From Bacteroidales bacterium (GTDB taxonomy: Bacteria > Bacteroidota > Bacteroidia > Bacteroidales > UBA932), in assembly GCA_017428325.1 (NCBI GenBank), contig JAFRRA010000002.1:310001-374000 (forward strand): DNA of 64,000 bases, written 5' to 3'. The notes below the pieces were generated by a model. The model was not told where the DNA came from. It saw only the letters and a list, made by a program, of their open reading frames with translations, and did no database searches. Shown here piece by piece: positions 55,258-62,286 of this stretch. Position numbers and translations under genes: made by a program. The stretch's first letter is position 1. Each line of letters opens with the position of its first letter.

Positions 55258-55632
55258 ATGGACTTAATTAAAGTAGCTCAGGAGGCATTTGCCGGCGAGA
55301 AAAAAGAGTTCCCTGCTTTCAAGGCAGGAGATACCGTAACCGTTACCTACAAGATCAAGGAGGGTGACAAGGAGAGACTCCAGAACTTCAAGGGCGTATG
55401 CCTGCAGAGAAGGGGAGCTGGCCAGACCCAGACATTTACGGTTAGAAAGATATCCAACGGTGTAGGCGTAGAGAGGATATTCCCTCTGAATTCACCTTTC
55501 ATCGATAAGATTACCGTAGATAAGGTAGGTAAGGTAAGAAGGGCAAGAATCTTCTATCTCCGCGACCTGACCGGTAAGAAAGCTCGTATCAAGGAGAAGA
55601 GCTTCGCACGTGGCGAGAAAAAGGCTGAGTAA
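55258..55632 (+). CDS. rplS: 50S ribosomal protein L19
   Basis: The 124-residue product shows the L19 core: [40 protein letters not shown] and [14 protein letters not shown], then [21 protein letters not shown]. It binds at the 30S-50S interface. The open frame continues 15 codons upstream, but those have no coding character and lie in the structured leader, so the ATG of MDLIKV is the start. tRNA-Arg follows 12 bases downstream and is probably co-transcribed. Confidence 0.96.
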   Translation: MDLIKVAQEAFAGEKKEFPAFKAGDTVTVTYKIKEGDKERLQNFKGVCLQRRGAGQTQTFTVRKISNGVGVERIFPLNSPFIDKITVDKVGKVRRARIFYLRDLTGKKARIKEKSFARGEKKAE

Positions 55633-55644
55633 TCGGCCTCAACC

Positions 55645-55718
55645 GGCTCCGTAGCTCAATTGAATAGAGCATCTGACTACGGATCAGAAGGTTGCAGGTT
55701 TGAGCCCTGCCGGAGTCA
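55645..55718 (+). tRNA. tRNA-Arg(ACG) with A19-U56 tertiary pair
   Basis: The acceptor stem GGCTCCG pairs with CGGAGTC (one G-T). The D arm is GCTC-AATTGAATA-GAGC and the anticodon stem TCTGA/TCAGA encloses loop CTACGGA (anticodon ACG, read as inosine). The T arm is GCAGG-TTTGAGC-CCTGC. CCA is not encoded (A, then CT). The D loop has GA instead of GG and the T loop TTT instead of TTC, so the usual G19-C56 becomes A19-U56. Confidence 0.93.
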
Positions 55719-55721
55719 CTG

Positions 55722-55762
55722 AAAAGCCCCGTTTGACAATCGTCAGACGGGGTTTTCTTTTT
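55722..55762 (+). terminator. Rho-independent terminator after rplS-tRNA-Arg
   Basis: A long stem (AAAAGCCCCGTTTGAC with GTCAGACGGGGTTTT, one or two imperfections) closes a four-base loop and is followed by a T run. Its A-rich left flank lets it also serve the opposing HTH gene that ends at 55767. Confidence 0.88.
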
Positions 55763-55766
55763 CCGG

Positions 55767-55967
55767 TTAATCGCTCTCTTCCAGTTCAAAGATTGATTCT
55801 GCGGGTTTGCCGAAGTATCTTGCAATCTTGAATGCAAGAACGGCGGAGGGAACATAGCCTCCAGCCTCGATGGAATTGATGGTTTGCCGGCTCACACCTA
55901 CAGCGGCGGCAAGATCCTGCTGGGTGATATCTTTGATCGCCCGCTCTACTTTGACAGTATTTTTCAT
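55767..55967 (-). CDS. Small XRE-family HTH regulator
   Basis: The 66-residue protein is a lone helix-turn-helix domain with QQDLAAAVGVSRQTINSIEAG and FKIARYFGKPAESIFE, the YozG-like type. Such mini-regulators typically occur beside a gene for a small membrane protein and control that pair. It overlaps the upstream membrane-protein gene by four bases (ATGA) and is followed by a shared terminator. Confidence 0.85.
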   Translation of the reverse strand: MKNTVKVERAIKDITQQDLAAAVGVSRQTINSIEAGGYVPSAVLAFKIARYFGKPAESIFELEESD

Positions 55968-56410
55968 CGTCCTTCCCTCCTGATGCTGCGCATCGTGAAA
56001 TTAAACTTCAGGATATACACCAAATAGAAAAGATAGAGCGCAACCAAGGCAAAGCTCAGGAAATTGAGCCCTTGTATGAAAAGGATTCCGAATGCCAGGA
56101 TGGCTGAAGTTAGCCACAGGCTCCAGACGAAAGACTGCATCCGGATGTGTGCGGTCATTTCATCTTCGTCCTTTTCGCGTGACAAGGCAATAAAGCATAG
56201 AGAAACAAGCAGGCCCATCATACCTGCCTCAGTCAACAGGTTCGCTTTACCGGTATAGAAGGTTTCGTCTCCAAAAGCTATCCAAGGAACCATAATCTCC
56301 GGAAGATTAACGTCAAACAGAAGACAGAGACATAAAGCGGCAAAAGGCAGAAACATCCACATGCCTATTTTCTTGTAGACGTATGGAAGAAGATAATTGC
56401 GTGTTTTCAT
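55964..56410 (-). CDS. Four-helix membrane protein paired with the HTH regulator
   Basis: The 148-residue protein has four membrane segments (about 14-32, 60-80, 92-110 and 114-136). A basic LSREKDEDEMTAHIRMQS loop follows the second and a basic tail ends the protein. This topology and its place before a YozG-like HTH recall the widespread membrane-protein/HTH pairs of Bacteroidota and Firmicutes, whose role is poorly known. The start follows its promoter by about 30 bases. Confidence 0.7.
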   Translation of the reverse strand: MKTRNYLLPYVYKKIGMWMFLPFAALCLCLLFDVNLPEIMVPWIAFGDETFYTGKANLLTEAGMMGLLVSLCFIALSREKDEDEMTAHIRMQSFVWSLWLTSAILAFGILFIQGLNFLSFALVALYLFYLVYILKFNFTMRSIRREGR

Positions 56411-56439
56411 AAAGCATGTTTGTTAATCGTTCAACAGCA

Positions 56440-56447
56440 CAAAAGTA
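56440..56447 (-). promoter_or_regulatory. Two-part promoter (TTG, then TACTTTTG) for the membrane-protein/HTH pair
   Basis: Minus-strand -7 TACTTTTG with a -33 TTG (56468-56470) at an exact 20-base spacing. It is a textbook Bacteroidetes promoter, about 30 bases before the ATG. Confidence 0.65.
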
Positions 56448-56530
56448 AAAATAACTTTCCATATTGTCAAGTAAATTTTACACTATTGATAAAAAATAAT
56501 TTTCCCAGAGAGAGTATATTTTTCTGCGAA

Positions 56531-56607
56531 AACTCTACAATGCTGTTTTCAAAACCCTACAAATTGCGTTTCAAAAGCATTATTGTAGGGTTTTGAACTC
56601 TACAATG
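56531..56607. repeat. Nested inverted and direct repeats upstream of the DUF47 operon
   Basis: A perfect 15-base inverted repeat (56548-56562 and 56583-56597, arm TTCAAAACCCTACAA) encloses 20 bases. A 12-base direct repeat, AACTCTACAATG, lies outside it (56531-56542 and 56596-56607). CTACAA cores occur at 56535, 56557, 56600 and, inverted, 56583. The 22-base step between the first two, and 43 between second and third, is close to whole helical turns. This looks like a multi-site operator just upstream of the promoter. Confidence 0.7.
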
Positions 56608-56631
56608 GGCGTTTTGTATATTCTATTTGCG

Positions 56632-56639
56632 TATATTTG
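56632..56639 (+). promoter_or_regulatory. -7 promoter box (TATATTTG) for the DUF47 operon
   Basis: Matches TAnnTTTG 28 bases before the ATG at 56668 and 25 bases after the last repeat of the upstream operator-like cluster. No -33 TTG at 19-21 spacing, which fits a promoter needing an activator. Confidence 0.55.
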
Positions 56640-56667
56640 TATCAAGAAATACAAAACATGTTATTGT

Positions 56668-57327
56668 ATGGGGTTGACTGAGATATTTTCAAGAAAATCG
56701 GCGAGGCTGGAGAAGAGTATCGGGGGCTTGATGGAGACCGTGGACCAGTCTCTCCTGGTGTTCAGGGAGGGAGTCAAGAACTATCTGTACGGGGATGATG
56801 AGAGTTTTGCCGAGAATCTTGGCAAAATGGCATCTCTGGAGACAGAGGCATCTTCCCGAATCAAGGAAATCGAGAATATTCTTTACTCAAGGGGGTATCT
56901 GATCCGTTCCAGGGGAGATATTATGAGGCTTTTGGAGAGGTTCGACCATATCTTCATTATCATCAGCACAGACCTCATCCAGTTTGAGATCGAGTCTCCT
57001 AAGATTCCGCAAGAGCTGAAACGTGAGTTTGTCAAGCTCAGCGAACTGGCCGCAATGGCAGCTGAAAGCACGATTCCGGGGACCAACGCTTATTTCACTT
57101 CCCCGAAAAATGTGGCTGAAACGACCGCTCAGGTATATTTCTACGAAAAGGAAGCCGTGAAGCTCAGCCAGTCAATCAAGAGAACTGTTTTCCACGATAT
57201 GGATAACCTCAAGCTCAGCGAGAAGTTCCACCTAAGGTATTTTGCGCTGCATATCGAGGATCTTTCAAAAGCAGCGGTGAAAGTTGCCGAGCAGCTTTCC
57301 GTAATGACAATCAAAAGGGCCCTGTAA
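56668..57327 (+). CDS. DUF47/PhoU-like protein
   Basis: The 219-residue all-helical protein matches DUF47 (PhoU-like), with evenly spaced acidic residues for metal clusters and segments such as KMASLETEASSRIKEIE and LLERFDHIFIIIS. In many bacteria a DUF47 gene sits directly before a PiT phosphate transporter gene and adjusts it. Here the partner slot is taken by a membrane protein with an HTH, zero bases apart. A longer frame from a TTG at 56593 is rejected because the promoter box lies inside it. Confidence 0.8.
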   Translation: MGLTEIFSRKSARLEKSIGGLMETVDQSLLVFREGVKNYLYGDDESFAENLGKMASLETEASSRIKEIENILYSRGYLIRSRGDIMRLLERFDHIFIIISTDLIQFEIESPKIPQELKREFVKLSELAAMAAESTIPGTNAYFTSPKNVAETTAQVYFYEKEAVKLSQSIKRTVFHDMDNLKLSEKFHLRYFALHIEDLSKAAVKVAEQLSVMTIKRAL

Positions 57328-58932
57328 ATGGATTGCATCCTGTACATAGTAATCTCTGTCCTGTTTGCCGGAACATTCATGATTATGCTGGAACTGCCTT
57401 TTGTGAGCGGTTCCTTGCTTGCTTCCGGAGCGGGGGAGAGGATTGCCGTCAGGATTCTTGCACCGCTTCTTCTGCTTGGAGGACTCTGTGTTCCGGTTTT
57501 CTGGCCGGAGTATTTCAAACAGATGACAGACGGGCTCCTTGCAACTGATTCCATTGCCAACATATTGCCAGTAGGTATTGCCACAGCCGTCTCGGCTATG
57601 GCAGTGAGGGGCTTCAGCCGCTATGTAGCAGTACCTTTTGCTTTCATAGCCGCACTGGCGGGCCTTGGGCTTGCAGAAGGGAATGCAATTAAAATAGGTG
57701 AGGCGCTGCCTTATATTATTTCCTGGACTGCGGCGCCGCTTCTTTGCGCGCTGTTTTCCGCAATGGTCTATACTCTGTTTGCTGCCTGGCACAAAAGGCG
57801 CAACACCCATATGGCGCTTATGGAAGCCAGAATGCTGGCTGCTTCCACTGTTGCCGCTCTCTTTTTGATACCTTTGTTCGCATTGAACAATTCCCTGATA
57901 TTCAATTATCTCCCATCCGGACTCGGTTACAGGGCGGCTGTTGTGGCCTGTGGCTGTGCACTTGTGATATGGCCGGTAGTGAGGAGGCTTGCGGTCTTCA
58001 CCAAGTGGAACATCGCGGATTATGAGCTTGACACAAATCCTCAATCCGTTTTCAGCCTTATGGCGGGGATGATTCTCTGCTTTGCGCTGTTTACAAGCTC
58101 TCTTCCGGGCAAGGTTGGGCTGGCTGCAACTCCTCTTCCTGCAGGAACTCTCTATATTGCCGCTTTGGCTGGAATCAGTGTCTGCAGCCGCAGAACCCTA
58201 ACTGACGGTCCTGAAATCATTAAGGGAGCGGTAGCTATGTATCTTTCCCCGCTGCTGGCCCTGCTTCTGGCTTATTGCCTTGGAAGGATAATGGACGGGG
58301 AGATAATGGGAACCCTGATTGTTCTGGGAATCATTCTGCTTGCAGCCGGAATCGCTGTTTTTATCAGACATCAAAGCCGTATTCTGGTGGATCAGCAGAT
58401 TGCCAGAGCCCACGAGCAGCAGGTATATTCTACGAGGAAATCCCTTTCCGCTCTGGAGGTCAGGGCGGAAATGACAGAGAAAGATCTTCTCAACAAGCTG
58501 GACCTCAAGCGAAAGGAACTAGTTGACTTTGCTGTTGGCATCAGCGACCAGAAAGATTTTATGGAGAGTGTTTATGAGCAGCTGAAAGACGTTCGCTCTT
58601 CCAGGGATGGGGCGGAGAAGGACGCCAGGACTGATTCCCTGCTGAGATCGCTGAGGGAAAGGATGTATTTTACAAGGGAGATGAACGATTTCTACGCCCG
58701 CAGCGAAGAACTCCACAAGGACTTCAACGAGCGGCTGGCGGAAAGTTTCCCGAACCTTACTGAAAACGAGAGGAAGCTGGCCAACCTGCTAAGGCAGGGA
58801 TTTTCCAGCAAGTATATCGCATCGCTGATGAATATTACTCCCAAGAGTGTAGAAATAAACCGCTATCGCCTCAGGGCCAAACTGGGCCTGACACGCAGCG
58901 AAAACCTTATAAATTTCATTAAATCAATTTAA
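57328..58932 (+). CDS. Polytopic membrane protein with a LuxR-type HTH (PiT-like sensor?)
   Basis: The 534-residue product has about ten membrane segments in residues 1-350. A coiled coil follows (about 355-470), then a LuxR/GerE helix-turn-helix at 477-534 (LTENERKLANLLRQGFSSKY...). The membrane part echoes PiT phosphate carriers: RYVAVPFAFIAALAGLGLA in the place of LPxSxxHALVGAxxGxGL, then PYIISWTAAPLLCALFSAMVY like the ISPxxG segment. The usual GANDxxNA and Ser-Ser/Thr-His transport motifs are degenerate. I infer a former transporter turned receptor, reading phosphate and acting directly on DNA. The HTH and topology are clear; the PiT link is tentative. Confidence 0.65.
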   Translation: MDCILYIVISVLFAGTFMIMLELPFVSGSLLASGAGERIAVRILAPLLLLGGLCVPVFWPEYFKQMTDGLLATDSIANILPVGIATAVSAMAVRGFSRYVAVPFAFIAALAGLGLAEGNAIKIGEALPYIISWTAAPLLCALFSAMVYTLFAAWHKRRNTHMALMEARMLAASTVAALFLIPLFALNNSLIFNYLPSGLGYRAAVVACGCALVIWPVVRRLAVFTKWNIADYELDTNPQSVFSLMAGMILCFALFTSSLPGKVGLAATPLPAGTLYIAALAGISVCSRRTLTDGPEIIKGAVAMYLSPLLALLLAYCLGRIMDGEIMGTLIVLGIILLAAGIAVFIRHQSRILVDQQIARAHEQQVYSTRKSLSALEVRAEMTEKDLLNKLDLKRKELVDFAVGISDQKDFMESVYEQLKDVRSSRDGAEKDARTDSLLRSLRERMYFTREMNDFYARSEELHKDFNERLAESFPNLTENERKLANLLRQGFSSKYIASLMNITPKSVEINRYRLRAKLGLTRSENLINFIKSI

Positions 58933-58960
58933 TCTTTATTAACACCTTTAATTAACTACT

Positions 58961-60328
58961 ATGCGTAAAACATTATTATTACTGGCGATTTCAGTTCTGG
59001 CAGTCCAGACAGTATTCGCCCAGGAGAACGTAAAGCGCAACCAGTACGGAGTAGCCGTCAAGTCAGACAGACTGGACGTTGAGGCTCAGGACGGTATTTT
59101 GGTGCTTGAATCTCCTACCAGCGCCTACAAGCTCTGGTTCGACACCCGTATCCAGGCTGACGGAGCAGTATTCTTCGGTCAGGACAAGGATTATGACAAG
59201 ATCGGTAACGCAACCAGCATCCGCCGCGCACGTTTTGCCATCAAGGGACAGCTTAACGAGCAGTGGTATGGTGAGTTCGATATGGACCTTGCAGACGGTC
59301 TGGTAGAACTTAAGGACGCTATCGTACGCTACACCGGAGTTCCAAACCTGGATCTTCAGGCAGGTAACTTCAAGGAGAACTTCTCAATCCAGCGTAACAC
59401 CACTTCCCGTTACCTGCAGTTCATGGAAAGGCCTATGGTTACTTCAGCTCTGGCTCCAAGCCGTCATCTCGGTATCAACGCCAAGTATGCAAAGGACTGG
59501 TTCTGGGGATCTCTCGGTGCTTTCACACAGGAAGTTGCAGGTGCAGAGGAAGAAGGTTATGTAAAGGATAACAACAAGGACTATGGCCGCAACACCGGAT
59601 ACTCAATCACCGGTAAGGTTGTATTCCGCCCTCTCTACAAGATGCAGGACGCAAGTCTCCACATCGGTTTTGCAGGATCTTACCGCAGGGCTCTGACCAG
59701 CGTAGACCCTAAGGAATTCGGAACATATCGCGCAAGCGCACGTAACTCTACAAGCCTCAACCGCAAGAAGTACATCGACACCGACGCGCTTCCTGGATTT
59801 TCCCACAATTTCCTGTGGACAATAGAGGTTGCCGGACATTATCAGGGACTCCGTTATGAGACCGCCTATATCGGTGACAATGTTCATTTCCACAAGAGCG
59901 TTGCTGACAACAAGACCAAGAACTTTGGCGGTTGGTATGCACAGGCAGGTTACCTTCTGTTCGGCGGAAGCCAGAACTATGACGCAAATGGTGGCAAGTA
60001 CACCAAGGTAAACCGTGGCCAGAAGTGGGGCGATATCGAGCTTTGCGCACGTTACGAGTATTGCGACCTCAACAACGCCAACATTTACGGTGGCGCTGCA
60101 GAGGCTTATACAGTAGGTCTGAACTGGCTGGTTAACAATAATGTGAAGATTATGATCAACTACCAGTACAACAACAATGACCGTTATGCAAACGGCAAGG
60201 GCAAACTCTTTGTTGGCCACGATGCCGCCGGAAAACCAACCAAGGACTACACCAAGGTTGTAGAGGGTAACAGGAAAGCAGGCGTTGACTACCATATGCT
60301 TGCTATCCGTTTTGAGGTTGACTTCTAA
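58961..60328 (+). CDS. OprO/OprP-type porin
   Basis: The 455-residue outer-membrane barrel has a signal peptide (cut after VFA). It has the Porin_O_P hallmarks RRARFAIKGQLNEQWYGEFDMD, QAGNFKENFSIQRNTTSRYLQFMERP and a C-terminal aromatic strand IRFEVDF. Pseudomonas OprP is phosphate-specific; Bacteroidota homologues are often assumed to be so without proof. Here the DUF47 neighbour strengthens a phosphate role. It follows the membrane-HTH gene by 28 bases. Confidence 0.87.
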   Translation: MRKTLLLLAISVLAVQTVFAQENVKRNQYGVAVKSDRLDVEAQDGILVLESPTSAYKLWFDTRIQADGAVFFGQDKDYDKIGNATSIRRARFAIKGQLNEQWYGEFDMDLADGLVELKDAIVRYTGVPNLDLQAGNFKENFSIQRNTTSRYLQFMERPMVTSALAPSRHLGINAKYAKDWFWGSLGAFTQEVAGAEEEGYVKDNNKDYGRNTGYSITGKVVFRPLYKMQDASLHIGFAGSYRRALTSVDPKEFGTYRASARNSTSLNRKKYIDTDALPGFSHNFLWTIEVAGHYQGLRYETAYIGDNVHFHKSVADNKTKNFGGWYAQAGYLLFGGSQNYDANGGKYTKVNRGQKWGDIELCARYEYCDLNNANIYGGAAEAYTVGLNWLVNNNVKIMINYQYNNNDRYANGKGKLFVGHDAAGKPTKDYTKVVEGNRKAGVDYHMLAIRFEVDF

Positions 60329-60342
60329 AATTGATACAGATT

Positions 60343-61158
60343 ATGAAAAAGATATTTTTAGCCGCATTCGCAGCATTGTTTGCATTCAGTTCATGTGTTA
60401 AGGATGAAATGTATCCTTACCCTACAATAGCTGACATATCCAATACCATCGCATACGATGAGACAGAGGATGTAACTGTTACAGCTACTGTTACTGCATT
60501 TGTCGACATCCAGGAGGTTAATCTTTTCTACAAGACTGGCAGCTCAGCAGCCCAGAAAGTCAAGATGACCGCATCCGGAAGCACTTATACCGGTATCATT
60601 CCTGCCCAGCCAATGGGTACTGAGGTTACCTATTACATTGAGGCCACTACTGATGGCGGAACAACCACTTCACCGGAAGGCAAGTACACTGTAGGAGTGA
60701 TTCCTATCGACTTTACTCCTTTGAAGCTCAACGAGCTTAACGGAAACGACAAGTTCATCGAGATTATCAACACAGGTTCTGCTCCTATCAACATCAAGGG
60801 CATCAAGATTTTCAAGGATACCAAGGATGTATGGACAGGCCCTAACCGCGAGCTTGCAGCAGGTGCATTCCTTCTTCTCTATAGCGAGGATGTTACCGGT
60901 GCTGGCGGAAAGCATGAAGGCTATGACTCAGAACTCGTGTTCACTTCAGGTCTGAGTGCAAAGAAAGCCGTAAGGGTACAGCTCACCGATCCTGTCAAGA
61001 AAGATCTGGACGACTTCAACCTTGTAACCGTATCCAAGACAGCTCCGGCTTCCTACAGCCGCGTACCAGATGGGACAGGCAAGTGGTTCTTCACCCCTGC
61101 AACTCCAGGCATAAAGAACTCTACAGACAATACCGATCCTGTAACCGGACTTATGTAA
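60343..61158 (+). CDS. Lipoprotein with a lamin-tail (LTD) domain
   Basis: The 271-residue lipoprotein has lipobox FSSC. An Ig-like domain follows (about 25-115, VTVTATVTAFVDIQEVNLFYK), then an LTD domain (about 125-255) with LKLNELNGNDKFIEIINTGSAP and FLLLYSED. LTD domains are often found in secreted nucleases or phosphatases and bind ligands or nucleic acids; no enzyme motif is present here. A frame from a TTG 12 bases earlier is possible, but the ATG is preferred. It lies 14 bases after the porin. Confidence 0.8.
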   Translation: MKKIFLAAFAALFAFSSCVKDEMYPYPTIADISNTIAYDETEDVTVTATVTAFVDIQEVNLFYKTGSSAAQKVKMTASGSTYTGIIPAQPMGTEVTYYIEATTDGGTTTSPEGKYTVGVIPIDFTPLKLNELNGNDKFIEIINTGSAPINIKGIKIFKDTKDVWTGPNRELAAGAFLLLYSEDVTGAGGKHEGYDSELVFTSGLSAKKAVRVQLTDPVKKDLDDFNLVTVSKTAPASYSRVPDGTGKWFFTPATPGIKNSTDNTDPVTGLM

Positions 61159-61175
61159 TTTTAATATTCGACAAT

Positions 61176-61814
61176 ATGGCAGAATTAAAAATCGGTGAAA
61201 TAAGCAAACCGCGCTTTGAATTCCGCAGCTTCGGCCAGTGTTTCTGCGAGGCTCACAAGAGAATGGCACGTCTTTCCGCTCCTGTTCCCGAGAAGGTTTG
61301 GGAGAGGCAAAGTGATGAAATATATATCATTTCCGCAAAGAACGACATCAACAACACCAAGATCCGCGACGGCAAGATGGACATCAAGACTTTTGTCCAA
61401 AGTGTCGACGGTCTTGAGCAGTGGAACCCTCTGATGAAGGGAGAATTCCCAATCAGCCGCGAGGTTCTGGAGAAGGAAGTTTTCCCTGCTTTCATGGTCG
61501 AGATGCCTGCTCTGACGAAAGACACCTACACTTACGATGAATTCATAGAGATGGTTAAGGCCAATCCGGACCTTGCTGCAGTGAGGGTTCACAAGCAGCG
61601 TTTCGGCTATATGGTCAACGGTACCATCTGCGAGGTGGGCAATGTTCTGATTAACGGAGCAAAGGTTGTTACCATCAACTCCGAGTCTACCGAGATAGAG
61701 GATATCAAGAAGACCATTAAGGACGTGGGTCTCGAGGGTGTTGAGAACATCAACTACCTCCAGGCTATCAAGCGCGTTATCGGAATGAGTGACAAACCTT
61801 TAGCAAACGAATAA
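61176..61814 (+). CDS. Divergent CYTH-like protein of unknown function
   Basis: The 212-residue protein has no signal peptide. Its pattern of long charged strands (RFEFRSF, DEIYIIS, TKIRDGKMDIKTFVQ, AAVRVHKQRFGYMVNG and VTINSESTEIED) recalls the eight-stranded tunnel of CYTH/triphosphate-tunnel enzymes, with alternating Lys, Arg and Glu. The N-terminal ExExK is not present in standard form. It is followed two bases later by a standard CYTH gene, which supports a paired role. The frame opens 31 codons earlier, inside the lipoprotein gene; MAELK is the natural start. Confidence 0.6.
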   Translation: MAELKIGEISKPRFEFRSFGQCFCEAHKRMARLSAPVPEKVWERQSDEIYIISAKNDINNTKIRDGKMDIKTFVQSVDGLEQWNPLMKGEFPISREVLEKEVFPAFMVEMPALTKDTYTYDEFIEMVKANPDLAAVRVHKQRFGYMVNGTICEVGNVLINGAKVVTINSESTEIEDIKKTIKDVGLEGVENINYLQAIKRVIGMSDKPLANE

Positions 61815-61815
61815 A

Positions 61816-62286
61816 ATGGCACAGGAAATAGAACGCAAATTCTTGGTCAAGGGCGACTTCAAGGATGCCGCTTTCAAGGCCACCCGCATTACCCAGGGCT
61901 ATCTCAGCAGCGTGCCTGAGAGAACCGTAAGGGTAAGGGTCAAGGGAGACAAGGGCTTCATAACCATCAAGGGCATAGGTTCCGACAGCGGAGCCAGCCG
62001 TTTCGAGTGGGAGAAGGAAATCCCTGTTTCCGAGGTTCAGGACCTGCTTAAGATATGCGAGCCTGGTGTCATCGACAAGACCCGCTATCTGGTAAAGGCC
62101 GGTGAACACACCTTCGAGGTAGACGAGTTCTACGGAGACAACGAGGGTCTTACCGTAGCCGAGGTTGAGCTAGGAAGCGAGAGCGAGGCTTTCGTAAAGC
62201 CTGAATGGTTGGGTGAGGAAGTCACTGGAGATGTGAAGTATTACAACTCCATGCTGATGAAGAACCCGTACAAGAACTGGAAGTAA
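61816..62286 (+). CDS. CYTH-domain protein (inorganic triphosphatase-like)
   Basis: The 156-residue protein is a single CYTH (triphosphate tunnel metalloenzyme) domain. It starts with the EIERKFLV (ExExK) signature and continues with RTVRVRVKGDKGFITIK, FEWEKEIP, DKTRYLV, EVDEFYGD and VAEVELG, i.e. all tunnel strands. Bacterial relatives hydrolyse tripolyphosphate or nucleoside triphosphates. It would fit polyphosphate handling in this phosphate-related run. The stop overlaps the next ATG by one base. Confidence 0.88.
   Translation: MAQEIERKFLVKGDFKDAAFKATRITQGYLSSVPERTVRVRVKGDKGFITIKGIGSDSGASRFEWEKEIPVSEVQDLLKICEPGVIDKTRYLVKAGEHTFEVDEFYGDNEGLTVAEVELGSESEAFVKPEWLGEEVTGDVKYYNSMLMKNPYKNWK

Noticed and set aside
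56593-56667. TTG-initiated extension of the DUF47 gene
   Set aside because: The -7 box at 56632 and part of the repeat cluster fall inside it, and DUF47 similarity begins at MGLTEIF.
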